Below are positions 14,345 through 29,816 of a stretch of 64,000 bases of DNA, in pieces. The position numbers and the translations under genes are program-made. Source of the DNA: Phoronis australis (taxonomy: Eukaryota > Phoronida > Phoronidae); NCBI GenBank assembly GCA_002633005.1, contig NMRA01000121.1, positions 729,506-793,505 on the forward strand, written 5' to 3'. A model generated the notes under the pieces. It had not been told where the DNA came from. It was given only the letters and a program-made list of their open reading frames with translations, and did not search any database. How positions within the stretch are numbered: position 1 is the first letter of the stretch; each line of letters starts with the position of its first letter.

Positions 14345-14985
14345 CTACATAATGCACGTCTCTATAAATAAATGCATAATTACTGTCAGTTGGGACCCTA
14401 TAATACAAGTGCAGTCTATAAATAAATACATAATATCTGTCAGGTGGAACCCTATAATACAAATGCAGTCTATAAATAAATGCATAATTCGTTAGGTGGG
14501 ACCCTATAATACAAATGCACGTCTATAAATGCATAATTACTGTCAGGTGGGCCCTGTCATACAAATGCTCCCATGTCAATCAGCTTTCTACTCTAAATCT
14601 ATTTTGATTTCATTAGCTTCAGCTGGTGATTGAGTCTCCCGTTTTCATTTGTAATATTTCACTTAATTTGCACCTTGATCATTACAGGAGATGTGGTCGG
14701 CCTGCTCTTAGACCTTGACAGTGAGNATAATTTGTTAGGTGGGACCCTATAATACAGATGCAGTCTATAAATAAATGCATAATTCGTTAGGTGGGACCCT
14801 ATAATACAAATGCAGTCTATAAATAAATGCATAATTTGTTAGGTGGGACCCTATAATACAGATACAGTCTATAAATGCATAATTCGTTAGGTGGGACCCT
14901 ATAATACAGATGCAGTCTATAAATAAATGCATAATATCTGTCAGGTTGGACCCTATAATACTATCAGGTGGGCCCTGTCATACAA
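14345..14985. repeat. Minisatellite of about 57 bp, broken by an assembly gap
   Basis: Units read 'tctataaataaatgcataa' then 'gtgggaccctataatacaaa' then 'tgcag'. About four to five copies lie at 14350-14570 and five at 14727-14965. The blocks are separated by a unique stretch and an N at 14726. Units vary by small indels and substitutions. The array is in the intron just upstream of the RSPRY1 SPRY exon. Confidence 0.85.
14688..14725 (+). pseudogene. Truncated duplicate of the RSPRY1 SPRY exon (assembly artefact likely)
   Basis: 14542-14725 repeats 14963-15146 at a constant offset of 421 bases with virtually no change, including intron, acceptor and the first 38 bases of the exon. It stops at the N at 14726. 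A real exon broken exactly at a gap base is better explained by two overlapping contigs or haplotypes that were not merged than by a true duplication. Confidence 0.8.
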
Positions 14986-15108
14986 ATGCTCCCATGTCAA
15001 TCAGCTTTCTACTCTAAATCTATTTTGATTTCATTAGCTTCAGCTGGTGATTGAGTCTCCCGTTTTCATTTGTAATATTTCACTTAATTTGCACCTTGAT
15101 CATTACAG

Positions 15109-20447
<5,339 letters not shown>

Positions 20448-23195
20448 CAACTACAGAGTCCTGTCACCACCGTGCAGATCTAGGCGCCCCCTTTTGGCGG
20501 TTGGTGGCAATGCAGGAGGATCATCGGCTTCAATTTACTTCGCACCAGTTTCTGGTTGAATAACATCAACAGAAAAAAGAATGAAACGGGAATTCAGACT
20601 AGTTATCGTTTAAGTCGTTTCTGCGGTAAATGTACGAAGCTTACTCAAATTATATGCGGAAAATTTTGTGCTTTGTTTAAGTGCTGTAGATCATTCTGAA
20701 GTGTAAATAACTTACAAATATAAAAACTTTGGAACTCACAGCCAGCTCTGTTTATTCTGTGTGTGTGGTCAGTGCCCCCATATGTTTGAGGCGTCATGTC
20801 TCGTGTTAAGATGAGTCAATTAATTTCTTTAGCTATTTTGCTAAAAAAATTTGCCAAAATTGGCTTCTTTTGATTTTTTCAAAGACTGGCTACAGTGCTG
20901 CAAATAACTAAGATATGTATTTATGACAGTCGTGCTGTACAAACTCGGCTAATAGTCAAGTTGGATTGTTTAATGTTACTTCACTCTTGAAGCTTTTGTC
21001 AAAATTAAATTTCTGGCTTCGTATTTTGTGCTTTATACAATGTGAAGAATCATCAGTGACTGATAAACTTTGACCTATTTATGGTTTGTGATTTGCGGAA
21101 TGTCAGTCATGCAGGCCAACTGTTGGCTAGAGATTTTGGTCTACTTTCTCCTAGTGTCTTCATTAGTTGATTTCATTCTGCTTTGGATAACTGGTATCCT
21201 ATAATCTACTGAGTCATCTGTCTATCTGCAAAAAGTTCATTTGAAGAACCCTGCTTGTAATATACCACCAGTCCTTTGCTAGTTGGATGTTTGCCAAAAG
21301 TTCAAATTTTTGTAAATCCTTAGCATCAGTGTAATTACAAAGGTCAGAATTAAGCAGTACTCCTGACAATAAAATGAAAGGTGGCTGAGAGCTCAAGGTG
21401 AGAGTCTGTCATCTAGGCTACCCTGATTCACAAGTTGGCCACAAGGTGACACTAGCACGTTACTCACAGAATCATGAGATATTAAACCTTGTTTCACTGG
21501 CAGTTACAACTTGAAGTTTCTTGTCTTTGAGATTTTAATGTTTAACAACTTTGAGTCAATTTTCTACTGTGTTAATAATATGTGTTTGTGTTGATCATTG
21601 CTTTGTGTATATGAGGTTACCACAAACTGTGTTATGTATTTTACGGCCTCATCAATGTGGGTGTGATAATTCATAGCTTTGTTTACTTTTCTGTGAACAA
21701 TGACTTAATTTCATTGGATTGAATGTACATACCACTAGCATATCCAGCTACCAGTAAAACTACCTCCAGGTAACAACCACTCACCACAGAGCCCATGATT
21801 TCATTGGTTGTTAGATTGTACCAGTGCTTCAATTGTGGTTTCTGACTTTTGCCAACTATAGTGGACAAAGTGCAAGAAACGTAGGAAGAGAGTACTATGC
21901 TGCTGCAACCTTTGGAAACCTTTCTTAACTTTATTGTTTATGTCACCGTTTCCGTGTAATCTTTGGAAGGTTGATTCTGAAGTAAGCCAATGACCTCACA
22001 TTTTCTGTCGTGTTACTAGTTGATTTTCTGGCAGTGTGCGTCAGGTATAACTGTTGATTTGACTAGTGATTGGTCGGGTTTTGTTGTAATTTTATGCAAA
22101 TCATGTTTGGTGACTCTGTCATTTGTTGTTAATTTATAAATCGAAAGTGTAACTTTTGGAATTTTCTTACAACATGCCTCAGGGTGTCTTGTTGTCATGG
22201 TAACATGTATGCCTCAGGATATGTTGCTGTTATGGTAATGTGTACCATAAGACATAGGATAGTTGTTGGTCTTTTGGTTGCTTGATCACTTGAAGGAGTA
22301 TGTTCTTTTTACTGGTTAGTGCATAATTGAACATGATAGCAATGACCCAAGAATGTTTTTACTGAATAAAATTTCCAAATTTTGGACCCCAGTATTCAAG
22401 TAGAAATTGAATTATCTTGATACTGAAGATTGGGAATTGGAAATTTTGCCATTCATTATTTTTCTCATAAAATTGGGCACTGTGATTTGTGGCAATAGAG
22501 TCTGAAAACTGACTTGATAGTTAATAAGTTGGCAAAAATAGCCGCAGTGCAACATTTTTAAGTAAAATATCAGTTGTTGTTGATCTTAATTATGTAATTT
22601 GGGATGGCCATTAAAATTTGGTACGAGCTCCAACCTTGAGCATAACAATTAATTTGTTACTATCCTCAACCGAAATTTTTTTACAGTGTTTGTTGGTGGT
22701 ATTGTTAGACATAAACAAGGTCTACAGGAGCAGTAAAACTTATTACCTTTTGGCACCGAATACTTTTATCATAGGATGGCACTGTAAACTTTATTATTGC
22801 CTACAGCTGAGTTGAGGTACTAAGTGGTGTCATTTCATCCTCCAGTTTATATTCTGCCAAACAAAAGATATATTTTTGCACATGTTATGCAGTATTCAGG
22901 AGCAATTGTGACACCAAACACAATGACTGATGAGTTCACTTCACTGGCAGAAAAATACATCCATTTTGCTAGTTGTTGAGAATGTTTATTAGTAATACAC
23001 TAGTAGTAAACGTGGTTAACTAGTAAAATTCATGTTGTGCCTTTTCCTGTCTCACTTTTTTCCTTTATTAGGAATTAATTTGTTCCCAACCATTTGTATG
23101 ACTAGTGTGCAGTTTGAGGAACATTCCCTAGGTGGAGCTAGTTCTCAAGATTGAATTTCAATCCAACTAAAAAAATCTGGAGGCAATAAGGGGTG
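20448..23195. other. RSPRY1 3' flank and intergenic DNA
   Basis: The RSPRY1 3' UTR begins here. No canonical AATAAA was found close by; AATATA-type and ATTAAA variants occur near 20715 and 21003 but are weak. The UTR holds a GC-rich box 'ctaggcgcccccttttggcg' at about 20481-20500. A small duplication around 'atgcctcaggxtxt-gttgt-tatggtaa' lies at 22174-22250. No gene recognised. Confidence 0.5.
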
Positions 23196-23204
23196 TTGAG
23201 TGTG

Positions 23205-23385
23205 GGACAGGTGACTGTCCTATTACCTCCTGATGTGGTACTGGTGACTGTACCTCCTGATGTGGTACTGGTGACTGTACCTCCTGATGTGGTACTGGTG
23301 ACTGTACCTCCTGATGTGGTACTGGTGACTGTACCTCCTGATGTGGTACTGGTGACTGTACCTCCTGATGTGGTACTGGTGACTG
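23205..23385. repeat. 27-bp minisatellite, six to seven copies
   Basis: Unit 'cctcctgatgtggtactggt' plus 'gactgta' is repeated almost perfectly, with one variant first copy (tattacctcc). Because 27 is a multiple of three, both strands stay open and give repeating peptides (PPDVVLVTV on plus, TSTTSGGTV on minus). Neither frame has a credible start, splice context or flanking homology, so I treat it as non-coding. The near identity of copies implies recent expansion. Confidence 0.9.
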
Positions 23386-23429
23386 GCTTCACCCACATGT
23401 TAGCAAAGAAACAAAATGTCTAATGGTAA

Positions 23430-24570
23430 AATTTCGTAAATTTCTTACTTTAGGAATTTCCAAAAGTTTCATTTTTAATAGTTTACTTCATTGCAGCAAA
23501 ATGGTACCACAGTTACAATAAAAACACCCTGTAATTGTTGTTAGTTTATATTTGTTGAGAAATTCAACGAACTGGGTTCCACTTCTCTGCCACATATTTC
23601 TCTGTAAATATGCTTTAAATTGAAGAAACTTCCAGGTTCTGTAAGATCATGTAGGTGTAGTCCCCCAAAAGTTCTTTTGGTTATGTTAATTAAGGGCGAG
23701 TCCACATGTCACTCACTACAGAACCTTAGTTATCACTTACAGTGAGTAAGAGATCACTAAGCTTTGGGATAAATTTCGCGTTTACTCCACATAGTAAATA
23801 ACATTCTTCTTAAGTGCTATAAAAGGATTTATATAGTTCCAAGTTAAGCCCCAAATGTGTTATAGCTGGCACCTACTGAATTGGTAAAAACTATTGGTGA
23901 AATCATGAACTGATTATTCTTAGGTTTGACACCTTTCAAACATGGAATGGTGTGGTCAAGGGTTACTCATAACTTCTCTGTATGTGCTTCACTTTCACAG
24001 TCATGGTGTCTGGCCGTCTGGATTTCAGGCATAGATCTAGGTTGCCAGGTGGGACAGGACCCCTTGCTGAGCCACTATTGTTTTGCTGTAATGGATAAAC
24101 ATAAAGCGCCCCCTGTGGCTGTGCATTTAATTGGAATCCCTCAGGATCCATGCTTGATTTTAAGCATCTAATCTTCTGGGTGTTCTGGGGTCCCACACAG
24201 ATTAACAGATTTGTTCAGGTGATTTTCATGCATCAATGTTTTTGGGAGGCTTTTAGCTTGAGGTGGAATCTTTCTTGTTAGAAAAAATAAGTGAAAGGTG
24301 TGTTTGCCCACTTATTCCAACCATTCATCATTGTATAGACTTTTTCTTCCTTGTGTTTATGTGAAATATCAGATGGTGTTAAATTTATTATTTTGATAAT
24401 ACAATTATTACAATTATTCTCTTTTGGAGTATAAGGAGTCATTGCCTTATGCATATAAATTTCATGTTTCCTTATTCTATGTAAATAAATAAATGACTAA
24501 TGCAAAGTATGGATCTTTTTTATATTGTACTCCTTGGCTGCAATCAGAGTATTTGGACACCAAATTTTCC
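23430..24570. other. Intergenic DNA
   Basis: No gene recognised. A GC-rich box 'aagcgccccctgtggctgtg' at about 24105-24124 resembles the right half of a CTCF site on the minus strand (AGGGGGCGC preceded by CCAC). Confidence 0.4.
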
Positions 24571-24575
24571 TTGAG

Positions 24576-24700
24576 ACAAGTTTTGTTGAATACGACATTC
24601 CATTTGTTTTTAATGCCGCCATAGACAGTTTATCTATTAGGCTAATTCTGCATATTAGGCCAATAAAAACAAATGGAGCCTTGTGTCCAACAAAACTTGT
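24576..24700. repeat. Two-block palindrome of 125 bp
   Basis: acaagttttgttg at 24576-24588 is exactly mirrored by caacaaaacttgt at 24688-24700. ccatttgttttta at 24600-24612 is exactly mirrored by taaaaacaaatgg at 24664-24676. The unpaired segments between the blocks are 11 bases on both sides and the loop is 51 bases. The symmetric spacing suggests a fold-back element or a hairpin transcript. Confidence 0.8.
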
Positions 24701-24839
24701 TTGCTGGATTGTAAAGCATTGTTTCGAACCACTGTTAAATAAAGCTGTTATTTGAATCCAACAAAAGCAAACTTATAATTTAGTGAATGTAGCGTCAAAA
24801 CTGGTCTGAATTTTTTTCCTTACTCTGATAAGAAGTGAA

Positions 24840-26620
24840 TCTGGACTTGAACCGGATGGTTCGTTCATCATTGGTGGAGATCACGCGTCATGAGTTGACT
24901 TGACCCAGCAGATCGTTTATGCGGCAAGCATGATCCAAACCAACTAATTGTTAGTTCTTCCCATTCCCGATAGTCGTGTCTATCTGCGTAAGGAATGAGT
25001 CGACACCACTTTTATCACGGTTCACGGCCGTGGGAAGCCCGGGGAGGCGTTTAATTTAAACAAGTAGCTGCGTCGGGATTGAAACCTTGCCACTGGAGAG
25101 GAGGAAGAGGGAGATTTTGAAATTTGCCTCTAGTGGGGGAGCCTAAAATGTTGACGACCGGGAGGTCGTTTATTTTATTCGACCAGGGTAGCCGAAATCG
25201 AGGTGGCGATCGGAGCGGAGGAACCATTACGAAATTTACAAAGACTTGAGGTCAAAATGGCAGAGATAGTAGAGAAGAGTTAGACCGCGAAATCAATGTT
25301 ATCTGTGCCCCTCAGCAATTTTTACCTTCTTATTCACCTGCGGATAGTGGAAGCGCCATCTGATGCACGTTCCAACATCCATTCTGGTTTCCGATATAAA
25401 AACAAGTCACTGATTTCCAAATTCTAAGAACATGAAGACTAATAATACGTCACGGAACTTCTGCAAAAAATATTTCAACATGATACAGCATTTTTCGGAA
25501 TAGAATTGAATATGTTTGTTTTAAATTGGCAATTAAATCCACTGACTTTTGATTTTAGAATACTTACTGTTATAAAATTGATCTCAACTTGTTCTATACT
25601 CAGATGTAAAGTCATTTTTGTCATGCAAAGAATCGACAAGTTGTTAATGCTTGAAACTATGCTTGGTGAATAAATAGACGCAACGGTGATAGCCTGGACT
25701 ACTTTTTTTCTTGAAAAAGTCTTACCAAGTGGTTTCGACGTTTCAGTTGAAATTCTTGAAAAATAATGTGCAAATGAACTGAAGCGGTAGAATTGTGGAG
25801 AGGTTAGCCAGTTCCGTGGTCCTGCATTTCCGATTTGAAAATTTAATTTGAAAGGACCTCACAAGAACGCTCTTATTGGGAGGGTTGCGTACTGTAGTTT
25901 ACTAAGAATGGCTGGAAAGGAATAGTAAAGATGTGCACAATGCAGCATTGTCTTGAAATGCAAAAACGTTTACGACAACGCAAGAAAACACCCATTGAAT
26001 AATCAAAATATGTAGAGCCTCCATTGATGGAAATAGCGACGGTTTAACCAGAGGAATGTTTATAAACAGGGGGCTGCTGATGTCTCTCTCACCGTATGGC
26101 GGCAGACGAGCGAAGGGGGACACGTGACGCTGGTGCACTGGCCCCAATGAGTTCTCAGCGTCAGAAGCGAAACTTTGGCAGGCCCCTAGTCAGCATTGCG
26201 CGGGAGGTGGTTTGAATTTCTTCAGAGGTTGACCTTTGATATTTTGCAAACGTCGACCCTGGAGTTTTCGGTAAGCCCTTGACGCAGTTTAATTATAGGG
26301 TAGGGAAATCTGTATGCACTACAATCATGGGATGACTATCAGCTCTACAGTGTATGTTCCTGAAATAAGACGGAATTCGTAATCCAGAAATGAGGATGCC
26401 GTGACGGTCAGTGCTCGCAAAGAACGGGATTCAAATTCGAATGTATTGTGGTCCCACACAAATAGAGCGTTCTTGCGTCACTTACCTCCTGTCAAACTTT
26501 CAACTCAGGCGTGTTCAAATGAGTGATTACACCTCATTACACAGTCCGACGGAAATATTTAGTCGGAGACGTAATTTTTGATCTGCCTATTTTTGTTTAC
26601 GCCGCTCGAAGTGGGCCGGA
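24840..26620. other. CG-richer intergenic stretch, unexplained
   Basis: Compared with neighbours this stretch has more CpG and GC (for example 25010-25230 with cacggccgtg and gaccgggaggtc). I found no exon in either strand. An inverted pair, caagaacgctctt at about 25863-25875 and agagcgttcttg at about 26465-26476, may mark another element of roughly 615 bp, but the arms are short. Confidence 0.35.
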
Positions 26621-26627
26621 AACAGCG

Positions 26628-27425
26628 CACTATTCCGAAGGTTCACTACTCCGAAAATATCTAAACTTTAGAACTCAGGTGTAATTGTTATACTTTTACA
26701 AGCAAAAATAAACGAGATTTTGGATATCAGATGCAGCAATACCGACTGACAACGCCCGGGTAATAAATCACTTTCTTTGGATTTCCTGCGCATGCGAAAT
26801 TGCCCGCATGTCTTACAAATATGGAAAAATGAGTACGTACTTGCATTTTTAAAAGAATTTGATGTAGGAATACCGATGAATTATCAACCAGGTTACATTC
26901 ATCTTGTCCATGTCAAGATCGCATTATTTCACAGGCGCGACTGAAAAGTTTAGGGCTACTGCGGCGCCTCAACCTCACCCACCGGAATTACTCGCCACAC
27001 GGCCGGGTCAAAGCTAAAGGTAGTTGGTAGGCTACTCTGTCCCTGCCAGCCTTTACGAAAGTCTCATTCAGTCTTCTTAAATTTAAAACCGTCGTTGGTC
27101 GCCGCAGCCCGGACCCGTGCCCCAGATGTCCCTAACTGAGAATGATGGTATTTAGTTAGATTCAAGAATCACCGTCAATTGGCAGTGATTGGAACTGAGC
27201 TCTTTTGTTAACAATATAATTAATGTTTTAGGGACTATTCAACTCTTACACATCCTTTAAGTGGCTATTAAATGGACACAAAGACAAAACGTTATTCGTG
27301 TCAGTTCCGACTCATTAGTAGACAATCAAAGTAATGAACAGTCGGGTTCTTATTTCGGAATTGTCGACATTCGAAGTAGTGAACTTTCTAGTGAACCTTC
27401 GGAGTAGTGAAAATTCGGAAAAGTG
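26628..27425. mobile_element. Non-autonomous TIR element, 'ttcactactccgaa' family
   Basis: The left end reads cactattccgaaggttcact then actccgaaaat. The right end, on the opposite strand, reads cacttttccgaattttcact then actccgaaggttcactag. The ends are therefore inverted and built of a repeated 'ttcactactccgaa' motif. Length is about 800 bp. No target-site duplication is certain, and no ORF inside resembles a transposase. Confidence 0.6.
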
Positions 27426-27953
27426 ACTTGTGTAACCTTGGAATTTTTTTCCATCAAGTTTGTTGATCGCATGGTATGAAATCTGCGAGGCTGTGAACTG
27501 ACACTAAGAGAAGACTAACTACGTTGATCAAAGTTTTAATTAGGTGTAGACTTATTTTCCCTAATACGTGAACATTCGGGGATTTCTTAGTGCAAGAAAT
27601 GTCTGGTTTCTGAGAAACGACAGAGGAGTCAGTGAACTTACCGTCGGCGTGTACTGATTTAAAAGAACGGAAACGCACACAATGCATTTCAGTCCACCAA
27701 TCCACAATCAAAGTGGATACTGGATGAACAACATATCTGACGATCACTTCCAATTCGAAATTTGCAAATGCTTTCATTTCATCCCACTATGCTAGCAAGT
27801 ACACCAAAGTAGCAGATAACTCCCCATTTTCTGCTGTTTTGTTTCTTAGTCGATTTAAAGTCATTCACACCACATTACTTTTTGTGAGCTCTCTCGATGT
27901 TATATAGCTTGGCTATAGGACATTTACTTCTACTCTAGACTCCCTTGTTACCC

Positions 27954-28235
27954 CATGCACGCACCCAGAGGGGGAGGGGGGAGGGGGGGGAGGGAAAGGG
28001 GGGATGGGGGGAGGGGGCTCGAACGACGGAGCCCCCCCATTTGGCGAGGTGGGCCAAAAAAGTCCGCCTCTGAGAAACAAAAAATCTGAGGCAATGAGAC
28101 AAAAGACCCCAAACAAGCACAAACTCGCAATTCACAGTGGTGTCCCGTTTTTTTTTGTTTTTTTTTAGTCCACCAAAAGATCCACAACGGCAAGAATTCG
28201 AGCCCCCCCTATATTGAAGGCTGGGTGCGCGCATG
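27954..28235. mobile_element. MITE-like element with catgcgcgcaccc ends and TACCC duplication
   Basis: Inverted ends catgcacgcacccag and ctgggtgcgcgcatg are flanked on both sides by TACCC (27949-27953 and 28236-28240), a probable 5-bp target-site duplication. The interior holds a G-run-rich tract (27965-28020) with many runs of three or more G. A second copy with the same ends lies at 41464-41708, and a partial relative is near 58180-58370. Confidence 0.75.
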
Positions 28236-28399
28236 TACCCTACGGTTTAGTGACCACGCGCGTCAGTTCAATGCCGATGAGTCTCCTCTAACCGTCTGTA
28301 CGATTCTGTCATCTACGCAAACACCACTATGATTATGTGAAGCACCGTTTGAATCAGAGGCAAATTCAAAACGATAGTACTAGTAGGCGCAACAATTTT

Positions 28400-28752
28400 T
28401 ACTCTGCGCGTGTAAGCGCAGAGTACTGTTGTTCCTGGGTTTTCTTCAATTTTATTCTTATTCTTCTTATTCGTCTTCTTATTCTTCTTCCGTAAAACAT
28501 CTGTGATTATTAGCATTAACAACACTTTTAATCGAGTTAACAATTACTCCCTCATCGGGGCTCATAATGCACCGGAAGAGGTCAATTAGTGGAAAGGTCA
28601 TCAAAAAATTAATATGTAATTTCTCCTACAATTTTAAAGAATTTCTTTTCATATTGGTAAACGGGTTGCTGTTAGTAACTTCCCATAATAATTCCAGTAA
28701 TACGCACGCGCAGAGTCCGTTATTGTCACGCCGTGACAATAATCTTTCTAGT
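28400..28752. mobile_element. Helentron/Helitron-like non-autonomous element
   Basis: The 5' side begins with a perfect hairpin, tactctgcgc (28400-28409), 6-base loop, gcgcagagta (28416-28425). The block actctgcgcgtg recurs inverted as cacgcgcagagt at 28705-28716. It is followed by a perfect 11-bp hairpin with a one-base loop (28720-28742), then tcttt and CTAG|T. Subterminal inverted repeats of unequal position plus a 3' hairpin near CTAG fit Helitron2/Helentron-type ends. This is an inference from layout; no replicase or helicase is present. Confidence 0.45.
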
Positions 28753-29105
28753 TTTGTTGTTGTTGTTGTCCATCTATATCATATATCTTATCTTATGGGA
28801 TAGACTACGGCTGGACCCCAAGTTTTTCGCGGGGGCCGGGGAGTGTTCGATCGATTAATTGAATAATATCCCTTATCGTGTCCGGCATTGGTTTTACGGA
28901 ATTGAGGATTTAAGATAGTGAAGTCGCCTCCCTTTCCGCCCGCGCACTGAACCGAGCTCCTAAAATCTGAAATCGTAGATCGGTGTGTGGCGGCGAAACC
29001 AAAAAAGGAGACTTGGCTAAATGAGACCTAAAAACATCATCGAGCTNTCAAATCTAAGATATTGTTAAAGCAGCATACCAAAACACATAGTACAAATATT
29101 TTCAG
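28753..29105. other. Contig join within intergenic or intronic DNA
   Basis: An N at 29047 marks a gap just 59 bases before the ballast-domain exon. Any upstream exon of that gene may therefore have been lost at the join. No other feature seen. Confidence 0.6.
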
Positions 29106-29369
29106 GATTTCCGAGTGTTTTGTTTGGACGAAGGTGTGCTTGCCTTGGGCAAACTGCAACGGAACGATTTGATGGCACTGAGGCCAGAGACAGATAATAA
29201 TGCATCCAACCGGCATCAAGCTTATAGGAACTTTATCTTGTGGCGACACGGACATCTAGGCAGACGAGTACGAAGAGTTGTCCCCAGTTGTTGTGTGTGG
29301 GTTATAAGGGATAAATTTACTGACCCTCTAGGACATTACACTGGTTACACGGATGCTGCTGACCATTGA
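29106..29369 (+). CDS. P2X7 C-terminal ballast-like domain protein, last exon
   Basis: After a good acceptor (tattttcag|GAT) an open frame of 87 residues runs to TGA. It starts DFRVFCLDEGVLALGKLQ and carries the family signature: HQAYRNFILWRHG, then VVPSCCVWVIRDKF, then GHYTGY. In vertebrate P2X7 this cytosolic domain binds zinc through cysteines, and the PSCCxWxIR and GxYxGF blocks are its most conserved parts. Many invertebrates encode the domain without a P2X channel. The cysteine-rich first half (CxCGxC type) should be on an upstream exon that I cannot find, probably lost at the N at 29047. A possible poly(A) signal ATTAAA is at 29476-29481. It ends 447 bp from the end of the convergent transposase-like gene. 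Function is unknown. Confidence 0.83.
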   Translation, partial: DFRVFCLDEGVLALGKLQRNDLMALRPETDNNASNRHQAYRNFILWRHGHLGRRVRRVVPSCCVWVIRDKFTDPLGHYTGYTDAADH

Positions 29370-29816
29370 ATGTTAATATTTTGGAGTCACCTACTTGTGC
29401 ACAGTATTGGTACTGCTTCTGTGAGATTTTATCACTTCACTGCTAAAGTCTCATTGTCACAAACGAATTGTGTGAATTAAAGTGGGAGATCTCCACAAGT
29501 TTCAGTTCATTCACCAAAATATTATTATCACATAATTTTTTCAAAACTTTGAAGCATTCATCCAGTGGCTTTTAACTGTGATTGTCAGGCTTTGTGGACA
29601 ATTTCCCCTAAAAATTCTTACATTCATGAAACAATACCGTGTCTCAGATTGTTATTTTCCAAAATATATGTATTTGCGACGATGACTAAAAATGTTTGCT
29701 GTTAGAAGGGAAAATAAAAAATAAGATACAGTTCCCTGCTGTCAGTACTGACATTAAGCACTACTAGCTAGAACACAAAGTAAACCAAAGTTTGTTTTTT
29801 ACAAGTCCACTTCATC
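29370..29816. other. Short region between two convergent genes
   Basis: 447 bp hold the 3' UTRs of the ballast-domain exon (+) and the transposase-like gene (-). The ATTAAA at 29476 could serve the plus gene. No clear AATAAA was found for the minus gene. Confidence 0.6.

Noticed and set aside
14688-14725. A second, alternative SPRY exon of RSPRY1
   Set aside because: It is identical to the real exon over its whole length and cut by an N; assembly overlap is the simpler reading.
23138-23423. Repeat peptides (TSTTSGGTV and PPDVVLVTV) as a secreted or adhesive repeat protein
   Set aside because: The 27-bp period keeps every strand open automatically. There is no signal peptide, splice context or flanking coding sequence.
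27935-28234. Proline-rich ORFs (PPPPPLPPPP) on the minus strand
   Set aside because: They are translations of the G-run tract of a MITE; no other sign of coding.
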